Below the pieces are notes generated by a model. It saw only the letters and a program-made list of their open reading frames with translations, was not told where the DNA came from and searched no databases. From Streptomonospora mangrovi (GTDB lineage Bacteria; Actinomycetota; Actinomycetes; Streptosporangiales; Streptosporangiaceae), in assembly GCF_027604915.1 (NCBI RefSeq), contig NZ_JAJAQC010000001.1:1-64000 (forward strand): 64,000 bases of DNA, written 5' to 3'. Positions 35,395 through 46,232 of this stretch are shown here, one piece after another. The position numbers and the translations under genes were made by a program. The first letter of the stretch is position 1. Each line of letters begins with the position of its first letter.

Positions 35395-37481
35395 GCGCCG
35401 GTTCCCTCCTGTTCGGGCCGCGGGGGCGGCGGTTGCGCCTCGCGCGCCGCGTGCGCCTGCACGGCGGTGATGGCGACCGTGTTGACGATGTCCTGCACGG
35501 TCGCCCCGCGCGAGAGGTCGTTGACCGGCTTGCGCAGCCCCTGGAGCACCGGCCCCACGGCCACGGCGCCCGCGCTGCGCTGCACCCCCTTGTAGAGGAT
35601 GTTGCCGGTGTTGAGGTCGGGCGCGATGAACACGGTGGCGTGCCCGGCCACCGCGCTGCCGGGCAGCTTGGCGCGGGCGACGTCGGGGTCGATCGCGGCG
35701 TCGTACTGGATGGGCCCCTCCACCGGCAGGTCGGGGCGGGCCGCCCGGACGGCCTCGGTGGCGCGGCGCACCTTGTCGACGTCGGCGCCGGCGCCCGAGG
35801 CGCCGGTGGAGTAGGACAGCATCGCCACGCGCGGCTCCACCCCGAACCGGGCGGCGGTGTCGGCGGAGTCGGCGGCGATGCGGGCCAAATCCTCGGCGGA
35901 GGGGTCGGGGTTGACCGCGCAGTCGCCGTAGACGAGCACGCGGTCGGGCAGCGACATGAAGAAGACGCTGGAGACCAGCGAGGTGCGCAGGATCTCGAAG
36001 GAGGGCCGGATGGTCTGGGCGGTGGTGTGGGCGGCGCCCGACACCATGCCGTCGGCCAGCCCGCAGTGCACCATGAGCGTGCCGAAGTAGGAGACCTCGC
36101 CGACGGTGTCGCGCGCCAACTGCTCGGTGACGCCCTTGTGGGCGCGCAGCCGGGCGTACTCGGCGGCGAAGCGCTCGCGGAGTCCGGGGTCATCGGGCGA
36201 CACCACCTCGGCGGCGCGCACGTCCAGCCCGAACTCCGCGGCGCGGGCGGCGACCTCGCGCGGGCGGCCCAGCAGCACCAGCTCGGCGGCCTCGCGCCGC
36301 AGCAGCAGGTCGGCGGCGCGCAGCACCCGCTCCTCGGTGCCCTCGGCCAGCACGATCCGCGCCGGGCGGGCGCGCGCCCGGGTGAGCAGGGTGTGCTCGA
36401 ACATCAGCGGGGTCACGACCTCGGCGCGGTCCACCTGGAGGCGCGCCAGCAGCGCGGGGCCGTCCACGGCCTGGCTGAAGGCGGCCAGCGCGGACTCGGT
36501 CTTGCGGTCGGCCTCGGGAGTGATGGCGCCGCGCACGGCCGCCAGCCGGGTGGCGGTGGTGAAGGTGTCCTGGGCCGAGGCGATGACGGGCAGCCGCAGG
36601 TCCATGCCCGACAGCAGCCGCCACACCGGCTCGGAGACTCCCAGGTCGCCGGTGAGGACCACGCCGGCCAGGGTGGGGAAGTCGGCCGAGCGGTGCGCGG
36701 CCGCCAGGGCGGGCAGCAGCGCACCGGCGCGGTCGGCGGCCACCAGCACCACGTGGTCCTCCTCCAGCCGGTCCAGCACGTTGGGCAGCGACATCGCCGC
36801 CACCAGCAGGCCGGAGGTCTCGCGGTCCAGCCGCTGCTCCTCGCCGAACAGCAGCCGGCCGCCGCAGGCGCGCACCAGGTCGCGCACGGTGGGCGCGGCC
36901 AGCCCGGGGACCTCGGGCAGCACCCAGGCGTCGCCCGCCAACTCGGCGCGCAGGCCGGCGACCCGCTCGGGCTCCACCCGGTCGACCACGGTCCCGGCCC
37001 GGGCGGCGTGCTCGCGGTCGACCTCCTTGGCCGCCAGCGCGATGGCGTCGCGGACGGCGCGGGGCTCGCGCCCGGTGCCCGAGACCGCCAGCAGCACCGG
37101 CAGCCCGAGGTTGGCGGCCACGCGGGCGTTGAAGGTGAACTCGGTGGGCGCGCCGACGTCGGTGTAGTCGGTGCCCACCGCGACCACGGCCGCGCAGTCG
37201 CGCGCCAGCCGCTGGAAAGAGTCGATGATCTGGGCGGTGGCGGCCTCGGGGTCGGCGTGCACGGCGTCGTAGTCGACGCCCACGCACCGCTCGTAGGGCG
37301 CGGCGATCTTGAAGCGGCGGCGCAGGGTCTGCACCACGGGGTCGGGCGCACCGCCGGCCACCACCGGGCGGAACACCCCGATCGGGTCGACCGCGCCCGA
37401 GAGCACCTCGGCCGCGCCCAGGGCGACGGCGGCCACGCCGCTCTCGGGTCCGCTGGCGGCGACGTAGACTCCGCGCGTCAT
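35391..37481 (-). CDS. pta: Phosphate acetyltransferase
   Basis: This 696-aa long-form Pta converts acetyl-CoA + Pi to acetyl-phosphate + CoA. The N-terminal P-loop-like/BioD-related part starts MTRGVYVAASGPESGVAAVA, a central DRTGG domain includes LPVIASAQDTFTTATRL, and the C-terminal PTA_PTB catalytic domain includes HCGLADGMVSGAAHTTAQTI, MLSYSTGASGAG and FIAPDLNTGNILYKGVQRS. ATG 37481 was chosen because homologues start at the equivalent of MTRGVYV; a GTG two codons upstream is possible. It is transcribed before ackA. Confidence 0.95.
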
Positions 37482-37628
37482 GGCCACACACTCCCCGCTG
37501 CGCTGCTGGGCTGCCTGCGTCTGTGGCCTACCCCGCCGCGGGGCGCGGGACGCGCGGGCGGGGCGGACTGCTCGGTCACACCGCTGGGCGTTCGTGCGAC
37601 GCGGCGGGCGCGGCGGGCCGCGCGGGGC

Positions 37629-38477
37629 TCAGAACAGGACCGAGCGCACGGCCCCGACCTCGCGGAACCCCACCCGGCGGTAGGCGGCGCGCGCCGGGGT
37701 GTTGTAGTCGTTGACGTAGAGGGTGACGCGCGGCGCGATCTCGGCCAGCGCCCGGCGCACCACGGCGGCCATGCCGGGCACCGAGTGGCCGCGCCCGCGC
37801 AGGTCGGGGTGGACCCACACGCCCTGCACCTGGCAGGCGTGGGGGGTGACCGCGCCGATCTCGGCCTTGAACACCACGCGGCCGTCCTCGATCCGGGCGA
37901 AGGCCCGGCCGGTGCGCACCAGCTCCTCGACGCGCGCGCGGTAGAGCGAGCCGCCGTCGCCGGAGTCGGGCGGCACCCCGACCTCCTCGGTGAACATGGC
38001 CACGCAGGCCGGCACCAGGATGTTGATCTCCTCAGGGCGCACCCGGCGCACCAGGGGGTCGGGCTCGACCTCGGGCGGCCCGGAGATCTCCAGCACCGGC
38101 TGGCACTCGCGGATCGCGCGGGCCGGGCCCCAGGCCGGGCGCAGCCGCGCCCACAGGTCGGCGACCGCGTCGACAGGGCCGACGATGGAGGAGCAGCGGC
38201 GGCCCTGCCAGCGCGCCTGCTCGGCGAACTGGCGGATGGCGGCGGGGCCGGCGTTGACCGGGACCAGGTTGGCCCCCGAGTAGCACAGCGCGGTGACGCG
38301 GCCGCGCTCCACATAGCCCCACAGCTCGGCGCCGAGCCGGCCGGAGTCGATGCCGGCGGCGCGCAGCCGCGCGCTGACGAACACGTTGCCCACGGGGTCG
38401 GAGTCGAGGATGGCGTGGACGGTGTCGCGGTCGCGTTCGTCGAGCACCCGCACGGACGAGGTCCGCAGCATGCGCAT
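37629..38477 (-). CDS. DUF4081/GNAT-family N-acetyltransferase
   Basis: The 282-aa protein has an N-terminal DUF4081 domain (ALCYSGANLVPVNAGPAAIR, GRRCSSIVGPVDAVADLW) and a C-terminal GNAT fold (about residues 150-282) with acetyl-CoA loop motif VHPDLRGRGHSVPGMAAVV and the end YVNDYNTPARAAYRRVGFRE. In many actinomycetes this gene sits just after ispG. Here a TAP-like peptidase gene intervenes. The acceptor substrate is unknown. ATG 38477 (MRMLRTS) was chosen by similarity to homologues; an earlier GTG at 38558 would add 27 Ala/Gly/Pro-rich residues. Confidence 0.9.
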   Translation of the reverse strand: MRMLRTSSVRVLDERDRDTVHAILDSDPVGNVFVSARLRAAGIDSGRLGAELWGYVERGRVTALCYSGANLVPVNAGPAAIRQFAEQARWQGRRCSSIVGPVDAVADLWARLRPAWGPARAIRECQPVLEISGPPEVEPDPLVRRVRPEEINILVPACVAMFTEEVGVPPDSGDGGSLYRARVEELVRTGRAFARIEDGRVVFKAEIGAVTPHACQVQGVWVHPDLRGRGHSVPGMAAVVRRALAEIAPRVTLYVNDYNTPARAAYRRVGFREVGAVRSVLF

Positions 38478-38621
38478 CACCCCATCCACTGGTGGGGCGG
38501 CCTCAAGCGCCCCGCCTGCCGCGCCGGCCCGCCCGGCGGGCGGCGCCTGAACAGTCACGATCCTGGTGACTCCAGCCTAATCGACCCCCGCCGCCGCGAG
38601 AGTGGCGCGGCGGCCTTCGGC

Positions 38622-38637
38622 GTGGCGCCGGCGCCAC
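38622..38637. terminator. 16-bp palindrome downstream of the TAP-like peptidase gene
   Basis: gtggcgccggcgccac is perfectly palindromic and sits inside a longer imperfect stem (cggcggcc/ggccgccg), 21 bp past the peptidase stop on the minus strand. Confidence 0.5.
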
Positions 38638-38657
38638 AGCCGGGCCGCCGCCGGGGA

Positions 38658-40280
38658 TCAGACCCGGGGGGCGTGCGGCGCGGCCTCGGCCGCCCCGGCC
38701 TCGGCGGCGGGCGCGGGCTCGGCGGGCGCGTCCGCGCCTTCGGCGGCGGCCTCGGCGGCGCCGGCCTCGGGCTCGGGCTCGGGTTCGGGCGATGCCGGGC
38801 AGGTGAGGTCGGGCGCGTGCGGGTCGCCGCCGGCCGGCGGCAGCGCGCCCGACAGCAGGTACTCGGCGAACGCGTCGTCCACGCAGGTGTTGCCGCCCAG
38901 GGCCACACCGTGGGAGACCCCCTCCTCCTCCAGCACCAGGCGCCCGCCGGGGAAGCGCTCGCGCATGGCGTAGGCGCCCTCCAGCGGGGTGGGGCCGTCG
39001 TGCTCGGCCTGGATGAGCAGGGCGTCGGCCGCACGGGTGCCGTCGACGTGGAACCACGGCTCGTGGCCGGCCGGCCAGGTCGCGCAGGGCATGTTGTACC
39101 AGATGTTGTTCCAGCCCTGGAAGGGCGCCTCGGCGTGGACCTCGCGGCCGTCGGTCAGCCAGGTGTCGGTGTTGCGCGGCCAGCGGGAGTCGGTGCACTG
39201 GGTGGCGAGGTAGGCGCCGTAGCCGGGGTCGCTCTCGGCGTCCTCGCCGTAGCGCTCGTGCACCGCCACCAGCCCGGCGGTGTCGCCGCCCACCGCGTAG
39301 TCGGCCAGCGCCCGCGCCAGCCGGGGCCAGCTCGCCGAGGAGTAGGCGGCGGTGAGGTAGGAGTTCTCCAGTTCGGTGGGGCCCACCGTGTCCTCGGCCG
39401 GCTTCTCGGCGAGGGCGGCGCGCGCGGCGTAGTAGCGCTCGGCGACCGCCTCGCCCGTTGAGCCCAGCCCGTAGGCGGCGTCGTGGCGGGCGGTCCAGGC
39501 GAAGAAGTTGTGCGCGGCGTCGTCCAGGGCGCGGCTCTGCCGGAGGTTGCTGGCGTACCAGGGGCGGCCGGGGTGCACGACGCTGTCCAGCACCAGGCGG
39601 CGCACCCGGTCGGGGTGCAGCGTGGCGTAGACGCCGCCGAGCAGGGTGCCGTAGGAGTAGCCGAGGTAGTCGATGCGTTCCACGCCGAGCGCGGCGCGGA
39701 TCGCCTCGAGGTCGGCGGCGCTGTCGCGGGTGGTCATGTTCTCCAGCAGCGCGGCGCCGGTGTTGTCGGCGCAGGCGGCGGCGTAGTCGGCGGCGCGCCG
39801 CACCAGGGCGTCGGTCTCCTCGGCGGAGCCGGGCCAGGTGTCGGGGCGGACCGGCGCGAAGTGGCCGGGGTCGCAGGCCACGGCGGGGGTGCTCGCGCCG
39901 GTGCCGCGGGGGTCGAACCCGATCACGTCGAAGTGGTCGCGCACGCGGTCGGGCAGCCCGGCGGCGGTGCGCGAGGCCCAGACGCGCCCCGGGCTGCCGG
40001 GGCCGCCGGGGTTGACCACCAGGGTGCCGGTGGGCTCCTTACGGGCCGGCACGCGGGAGAGCGCCAGCTCGGCGGTTCCGGCGCCGGTGGCGCGGTCCAG
40101 CGGGACGGCCAGGGTGGCGCACTCCAGCGGGCCGCCGTCCTCGACCGCCTCGATGTCCTCGCAGGGGACCCACTCCAGGGCCGGCTCGGCGGCGGCCGGA
40201 CGGGCCGGCACCGCCGACACCGGCACCGCCATCAGCACGGCGGCGCCCACGGCCGCCACCTTCCATGCGCTCCGCGCCAC
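38658..40280 (-). CDS. Secreted tripeptidyl aminopeptidase-like alpha/beta hydrolase
   Basis: This 540-aa exported protein has a signal peptide (about residues 1-31, basic VARSAWK then a hydrophobic core ending ARPAAA). The hydrolase fold contains VNPGGPGSPGRVW (oxyanion region), FDVIGFDPRGTGAS and the nucleophile elbow DYLGYSYGTLLGGVY near residue 208. The C-terminal TAP-like domain has the Asp and His (LLIQAEHDGPTPLEGA, EEEGVSHGVALG) and cysteines in LGGNTCVDDA. The last 60 residues are a Glu/Pro/Ala repeat-rich tail. This matches Streptomyces mycelium-associated tripeptidyl aminopeptidases (Tap/Slp). The gene lies between ispG and the GNAT gene. Confidence 0.9.
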   Translation of the reverse strand: MARSAWKVAAVGAAVLMAVPVSAVPARPAAAEPALEWVPCEDIEAVEDGGPLECATLAVPLDRATGAGTAELALSRVPARKEPTGTLVVNPGGPGSPGRVWASRTAAGLPDRVRDHFDVIGFDPRGTGASTPAVACDPGHFAPVRPDTWPGSAEETDALVRRAADYAAACADNTGAALLENMTTRDSAADLEAIRAALGVERIDYLGYSYGTLLGGVYATLHPDRVRRLVLDSVVHPGRPWYASNLRQSRALDDAAHNFFAWTARHDAAYGLGSTGEAVAERYYAARAALAEKPAEDTVGPTELENSYLTAAYSSASWPRLARALADYAVGGDTAGLVAVHERYGEDAESDPGYGAYLATQCTDSRWPRNTDTWLTDGREVHAEAPFQGWNNIWYNMPCATWPAGHEPWFHVDGTRAADALLIQAEHDGPTPLEGAYAMRERFPGGRLVLEEEGVSHGVALGGNTCVDDAFAEYLLSGALPPAGGDPHAPDLTCPASPEPEPEPEAGAAEAAAEGADAPAEPAPAAEAGAAEAAPHAPRV

Positions 40281-40422
40281 TCCGGCCGCCCTTCACTCAC
40301 CGCCACTGGCCGCATTCTCTCCGAGACCGTACACGGCGCGGCGCTGCGACACGGGGTGTTCGCGGGTTCCCACCGGCCCGCGTCGGCGGGGCGGGCGGGC
40401 GCGGGCGGCCCACGCCTCGGAA

Positions 40423-40464
40423 CGCGCCGCGCCCCGGCGGGTCAGCCCACCGGGGCGCGGCGCG
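40423..40464 (-). terminator. ispG terminator
   Basis: A perfect 15-bp stem (40423-40437 with 40450-40464), with a further 3 bp inside after a mismatch, lies 26 bp beyond the ispG stop. Confidence 0.8.
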
Positions 40465-40489
40465 AAGCGGGAACGCGGAGGCGGTGCGG

Positions 40490-41647
<1,158 letters not shown>

Positions 41648-42101
41648 GCGTATTTCACCTCGTCGGCCACCGGGGCTCGGCCGGCGGCGTCGTTTGAAAT
41701 CGGCTGAGGAAAGGGCAGCGGGCATGCGACGAGCCGCCGCCGAAGGGCGCCGGATGAGGGTCCGGGCGCTCCGACACGCTGCCAAGGCTACCCGTATCGG
41801 GCGAGACGTTACGCCCTGGCCGAGCGAACAGAGGGTGACCGTTCCCTGGTGGGTTGCGGGTTTTGCCCCGCCTTGGGAGGTGGTGGTGATGTGGCTCTAC
41901 CCGGCGAACCGGGACAAGAGGGGGCACAGTAGCGCCGCGAACGCCCCCCGCACACCCCGCCCGCGTCCCGTGAGTCACACCCGGCGCACCCGCACCACGG
42001 CCCGGCCGCCGGCCGCCCGGGGCGGCGCGGCCCCGTGATCGGCGGCGATGACAGGACGTGGCGGCCGGCCCGCGCCGCGCGCGGGCCGGGGCGCGCCGGG
42101 G
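41648..42101. other. 454-bp gap between rseP and ispG
   Basis: No gene is supported. It contains the rseP terminator (42065-42089) and, on the minus strand, a possible ispG promoter GTAACG/TAGCCT near 41785-41813 with 16-bp spacing. The separation is unusually long for this conserved gene order. Confidence 0.55.
42065..42089 (-). terminator. rseP terminator
   Basis: A 10-bp stem (42065-42074 with 42080-42089) and a five-base loop lie 12 bp beyond the rseP stop. Confidence 0.7.
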
Positions 42102-43460
42102 TCACTGCGTGAGCCGCACCGGGTTCACCACGTCGGCCACCAGCAGCATCAGGCTGAACACCACGAAGCAGGCCACCACGATGTAGGCGAACGGCATGAG
42201 CTGGGCGACGTCGAACGGCCCGGGGTCGGGCTTGCGGAACAGCCGGGCGATCCCCCGCCGCGCCCACTCCCACAGCGCGCCGAAGATGTGCCCGCCGTCC
42301 AGCGGCAGGATCGGCACCATGTTGAAGGCGAACAGGAACAGGTTCACCCCGGCCAGCATGTTCACCAGGAAGACCACGCGATCGATCGCCGGGATCGGCT
42401 GGGCCAGCACCTCGCCGCCGATGCGCGAGGCGCCCACGATGCCCACCGGGGAGTCCACCGTGCGCTCCTCGCCCAGGAAGGCGGCGCGGAACACGTCGTC
42501 GACCCGCGAGGGCAGCTCGATCAGCGCCTGGCCCACGCCCACGACCGACTGCCACATGGTGGCCGCGGACTCCCCCACGGTCAGCGGGGCGCGCTCCTGG
42601 GCGAAGGTGATGCCCAGGAACCCGGCCGGCTCGGTGCGCGGCACCCGGTAGCCGTCATCGTCGGTGACGGGCTCGCCGTCGGCGTCGGTCTCGTAGCGGA
42701 TGTCGCCGTTGGCGTCGCGGGCCACCACCTGGTTCTCGATGATCTCGGCGGTGACCGTGCGGGTGTCGCCGCCGCGCTCCAGGGTGATCTCGGTGGGGCC
42801 CATGGACTCCCGGATGGCGACGTTGGCGGTCTCCCAGTCGGGGGTGGACTCCCCGTCGACGGCCACGATGCGGTCGCCCGGCCGGATCCCGGCCTCCATG
42901 GCGGGGGTGGGCGGGGCGTCGGCCGGGCAGTCGGTGGCCGTGGAGTCGGCGGGCAGCACGCAGCGGGCGACGGTGTCGACCGTGGTGGTGCTCTGCGGCA
43001 GGCCGATCCCCATCATGATGATCGAGAACAGGATGACCGCCAGCACCAGGTTCATGAACGGCCCGGCCGCCATGACGATGATCCGCTTCCACGGCGCGCG
43101 CTGGTAGAACTGGCGGTCCTCGTCGCCGGGCTCCAGGTCGACGGTGTTGGCCTCGCGGGCGTCCTCGATCATGGCCCGCCAGCGCGACATCGGCTTGCCC
43201 GAGGTGTCGCGCGGCTTGGTGGCCGGCGGGATCATGCCCACGATGCGGACGTAGCCGCCCAGCGGCACCAGCTTCAGGCCGAACTCGGTCTCGCCCCGCT
43301 TGCGCGACCACAGGGTCTTGCCGAAGCCCACCATGAACTGCGTGCAGCGGATGCCGAACATCCGCGCCGTGGCGAAGTGGCCCAGCTCGTGCCAGGCGAT
43401 CGAGAAGAGCAGCCCGAGGAAGAACAGCACGATCCCGAGCGTGGTCAAAAGAGCGACCAT
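42102..43460 (-). CDS. rseP: Site-2 protease RseP/Rip1
   Basis: This 452-aa intramembrane zinc metalloprotease cleaves anti-sigma factors and other membrane substrates. HELGH at residues 24-28 (His24, Glu25, His28) is in the first helix, GLKLVPLGGYVRIVG follows, a central PDZ region contains EAGIRPGDRIVAVDGES, and the second metal-ligand motif is FNMVPILPLDGGHIFG. C-terminal helices follow. An insertion rich in Asp/Glu (DANGDIRYETDADGEP) lies in the PDZ region. It is 30 bp downstream of dxr and probably co-transcribed with it. Confidence 0.95.
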   Translation of the reverse strand: MVALLTTLGIVLFFLGLLFSIAWHELGHFATARMFGIRCTQFMVGFGKTLWSRKRGETEFGLKLVPLGGYVRIVGMIPPATKPRDTSGKPMSRWRAMIEDAREANTVDLEPGDEDRQFYQRAPWKRIIVMAAGPFMNLVLAVILFSIIMMGIGLPQSTTTVDTVARCVLPADSTATDCPADAPPTPAMEAGIRPGDRIVAVDGESTPDWETANVAIRESMGPTEITLERGGDTRTVTAEIIENQVVARDANGDIRYETDADGEPVTDDDGYRVPRTEPAGFLGITFAQERAPLTVGESAATMWQSVVGVGQALIELPSRVDDVFRAAFLGEERTVDSPVGIVGASRIGGEVLAQPIPAIDRVVFLVNMLAGVNLFLFAFNMVPILPLDGGHIFGALWEWARRGIARLFRKPDPGPFDVAQLMPFAYIVVACFVVFSLMLLVADVVNPVRLTQ

Positions 43461-43490
43461 GAAACTCTGTACCTCTCCCCGCAGGTCGGC

Positions 43491-44768
43491 TCACCGCGAC
43501 CGGGAGATCAGCTCCCGTGCCCGGTGGCGTGCCCATTCGTCGGCCGCGTAGACGTCGGCCAGCGACAGATCGGACGCGGCCGGCGCGTCCGCTCCGCGTT
43601 CTGAGACTACCTGGGCGACCGTGTCCACAATCGCGGGAAATGCCAGACCTTCCGCCAGGAAGGCCGCGACCGCCTCCTCGTTGGCCGCGTTGTAGACCGC
43701 CGGGGCGGTGCCGCCGGCCGCTCCGACCTCGCAGGCCAGGGCGACCGCGGGGAACGCGTCGTGGTCCAGCGGGGCGAAGGTCCAGGTGTGGGCCTGGGTC
43801 CAGTCGACGGCCGGCGCCGCGCCGCTGACCCGATCCGGCCACCCGATCCCGTAGGCGATGGGGATGCGCATGCTGGGCGGGCTGGCCTGGGCCAGGGTGG
43901 AGCCGTCGACGAACTCGACCATGGAGTGCACCACCGACTGCGGGTGCACCACGACCTCGATGCGGTCGAAGGGGATGTCGAACAGCAGGTGCGCCTCGAT
44001 GACCTCCAGCCCCTTGTTGACCAGGGTGGCGGAGTTCACCGTGATGACCGGCCCCATGGCCCAGGTGGGGTGGTTCAGCGCCTCGGCGGGGGTGACCCCG
44101 GCGAGCTGGTCGCGGGTGCGGTCGCGGAACGGCCCGCCGCTGGCGGTGATCACCAGCCGGCGGACCTCGCCCAGATTAGCCGCCACCTGGCCCTGGGCCA
44201 GGCTGGTCAGCTCGGCGAAGGGCACCCGGGGGAAGCACTGGGCCAGCGCGAAGTGCTCGGAGTCGACCGGCACCACCTGGCCGGGCTGGGCGGCGGCGCG
44301 CACCAACGGGCCGCCGATGATCAGCGACTCCTTGTTGGCCAGCGCCAGCAGCCGCCCGGCGCGCAGCGCGGCCAGGGTGGACTCCAGGCCCAGCGCGCCG
44401 GTGATCCCGTTGAGCACGACGTCGCACGGCCACCCGGCGAGTTCGGCCACGCCCTCGGCGCCGGCCAGCACCTTGGCGCCGCTGCCGCGCTCGCGCAGCC
44501 GCGCCGCCAACTCGGGTGCCGCGCCGGTGTCGGCCACGGCCACGGCCTCGGCGCCCAGCGCGCACGCCTGGTCCACGAGGAGGTCGAGGCGGCCGCCGCC
44601 GGCGGCCAGGCCGACCACGCGGAAGCGGTCGGGGTTGGCGGTGACGACCTCGACGGCCTGGGTGCCGATGGACCCGGTGGAGCCGAGGAGCACCAGCTCG
44701 CGCGGGCGGTCGGGAGAGGGTGCCTCAAGAAGCTGCTGGGCGATTCGCACGCGCCCATTGTCGCGCAT
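43491..44768 (-). CDS. dxr: 1-deoxy-D-xylulose 5-phosphate reductoisomerase
   Basis: This 425-aa NADPH-dependent enzyme makes MEP from DXP. The Rossmann motif is [47 protein letters not shown] and the active-site/flexible-loop region [12 protein letters not shown] are present, then [20 protein letters not shown] and the metal-binding Glu in [12 protein letters not shown]. The C-terminal helical domain includes [13 protein letters not shown]. It leads the dxr-rseP unit. ATG 44768 gives the usual length plus a short polar N-terminus. Confidence 0.96.
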   Translation of the reverse strand: MRDNGRVRIAQQLLEAPSPDRPRELVLLGSTGSIGTQAVEVVTANPDRFRVVGLAAGGGRLDLLVDQACALGAEAVAVADTGAAPELAARLRERGSGAKVLAGAEGVAELAGWPCDVVLNGITGALGLESTLAALRAGRLLALANKESLIIGGPLVRAAAQPGQVVPVDSEHFALAQCFPRVPFAELTSLAQGQVAANLGEVRRLVITASGGPFRDRTRDQLAGVTPAEALNHPTWAMGPVITVNSATLVNKGLEVIEAHLLFDIPFDRIEVVVHPQSVVHSMVEFVDGSTLAQASPPSMRIPIAYGIGWPDRVSGAAPAVDWTQAHTWTFAPLDHDAFPAVALACEVGAAGGTAPAVYNAANEEAVAAFLAEGLAFPAIVDTVAQVVSERGADAPAASDLSLADVYAADEWARHRARELISRSR

Positions 44769-44888
44769 GGCGGCGGGTGCGCCGGGCGGGCGGACGGCGG
44801 GTGCGCGGGCCGCGCGCGGGCGCGGGCGGCGGCGCCCGGGGCGGGGAGGCCGCCCGCGCGGGGGCCGGCGACCCGCCCTAACCCCAAA

Positions 44889-44921
44889 GTAGCCGAATGG
44901 CTACGCAAAGTGTGGCATGAT
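44889..44921 (+). promoter_or_regulatory. Promoter/operator of the trypsin-like protease gene
   Basis: GTAGCC-GAAT-GGCTAC (44889-44904) is a perfect 6-bp dyad in an A/T-rich island. CATGAT (44916-44921) is -10-like and ends eight bases before the ATG at 44930, so the message may be nearly leaderless. The dyad spans the -35 window. Confidence 0.5.
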
Positions 44922-44929
44922 CCTTTGCC

Positions 44930-45991
44930 ATGACTTCATCCGTCGTCTCCAGGCTGGTCGGCGCGCTGGCCGGCGCCGGCGCCGCGCTCGCGGTGGCCGG
45001 GGTGCTCGCCGTCCCCGGCGCCGCGGCCGACACCCCCGCCACCGGGGTCCCCGGCTCGGGCACCGCCGGCTCCGCGCCGCACGACCCCGGCGGCGTGGTG
45101 CGCCAGGCCGCGGCCGTCGACCCCGACTCCCAGCGCCGCGTCCTGGACTACTGGACCCCCGAGCGCATGGCCGCCGCCGTCCCGCTGGTCCGCACGCTCG
45201 ACGGCGTCGCGGGCGGCCTGCTCGGCGGGGACCAGGCCCGACCCGGCGGCCAGGCCGCCGCCGAAGCCGAACCCGGTGGCCAGGTCGCGGTGCCGCAGGC
45301 CGCCGCGGCCTCCAGCACGGGCGAGCCCTGGACCGGCGGCGGGCGGGTGGCCAAGACGACCGGAAAGGTCTTCCTCACCCTCGACGGCCGCGACTTCACC
45401 TGCTCGGCGGCCGTCGTCTCGGCGGACAACCGCGACACCGTCATCACCGCCGGCCACTGCCTCAAGGACGGCACCGGCGCCTGGGTCGACAACTGGACCT
45501 TCGCGCCCGGCTACGCCGACGGCGACAGCCCCTACGGCCGCTACACCGCGCGGCAGATGTTCGTGGCGCCGCAGTGGGCCGACAGCGGCGACGACAGCTA
45601 CGACTTCGGCATGGCGGTGCTCAACCGCTCCGGCGACCGCCACGTCCAGGACCGCACCGGCGCGCACCCCGTGGCCTTCAACACCGCGCCCGGCGACCCC
45701 ACCTACGCGTTCGGCTACCCCGCCACCGGCCGGTTCGACGGCAACCGCCTGCACTACTGCGCCGGAGGCACCAAACCCGACACCGGCGGCACCACCGCCA
45801 GCGGCATGGCCTGCACCATGACCGAGGGCTCCAGCGGCGGCCCGTGGCTGGCCGGCTTCGACCCCGCCTCCGGCAAGGGCACCGTGGTCTCGGTCATCAG
45901 CTTCAAGTACGCCGACGACACCCGCACCCAGTACGGCCCCTACCTGGGCGACGCCGCCCAGCGGGTCTACGACCGCGCCCAGTCCTTCTGA
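44930..45991 (+). CDS. Secreted trypsin-like serine peptidase
   Basis: This 353-aa exported protease has a signal peptide (about residues 1-33, cleavage near PGAAA-D), a pro-region to about residue 130 and a chymotrypsin-fold domain. The triad is His in DTVITAGHCLKDG, Asp in DSYDFGMAVLN and Ser in MTEGSSGGPWLAG. Cysteines in DFTCSAAVV with TAGHC, and in LHYCAGG with GMACTM, are placed to form the usual disulfides. The large propeptide suggests secretion as a zymogen. No cell-wall-binding domain is seen. A C/G homopolymer array and a 17-bp terminator follow. Confidence 0.93.
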   Translation: MTSSVVSRLVGALAGAGAALAVAGVLAVPGAAADTPATGVPGSGTAGSAPHDPGGVVRQAAAVDPDSQRRVLDYWTPERMAAAVPLVRTLDGVAGGLLGGDQARPGGQAAAEAEPGGQVAVPQAAAASSTGEPWTGGGRVAKTTGKVFLTLDGRDFTCSAAVVSADNRDTVITAGHCLKDGTGAWVDNWTFAPGYADGDSPYGRYTARQMFVAPQWADSGDDSYDFGMAVLNRSGDRHVQDRTGAHPVAFNTAPGDPTYAFGYPATGRFDGNRLHYCAGGTKPDTGGTTASGMACTMTEGSSGGPWLAGFDPASGKGTVVSVISFKYADDTRTQYGPYLGDAAQRVYDRAQSF

Positions 45992-46007
45992 CCGGGCGCC
46001 GGCGGGG

Positions 46008-46054
46008 CCCCCCCCCCCCCGGGGGGGGGGGGGGGCGGGGCCCCCCCCCCCCCC
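46008..46054. repeat. C13-G15-C-G4-C14 homopolymer array
   Basis: After the protease stop the plus strand reads C13 (46008-46020), G15 (46021-46035), C, G4, then C14 (46041-46054). It is self-complementary (C13 with G15, and G15 with C14) and could form hairpins or quadruplex/i-motif structures. Confidence 0.9.
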
Positions 46055-46075
46055 GCGCACCCCGATCGGGGGGCC

Positions 46076-46119
46076 GGCGGCCCGCGCCCCGCGGCGGGGA
46101 AGGCGGGGCGCGGGCCGCC
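46076..46119 (+). terminator. 17-bp hairpin terminator
   Basis: A perfect 17-bp stem (46076-46092 with 46103-46119) with a ten-base loop lies between the protease and the dacB-type gene. Confidence 0.85.
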
Positions 46120-46232
46120 ACCACACGCCGAGCACCGTCTTCCTTGAGGAACCTGAGGAAGTCGTGTGGGATACGTGTGCTTCGGCGCGGACGGGCTGTT
46201 TTTCGGTTTCGGCTCCGGTAGGTTACGGCGCC

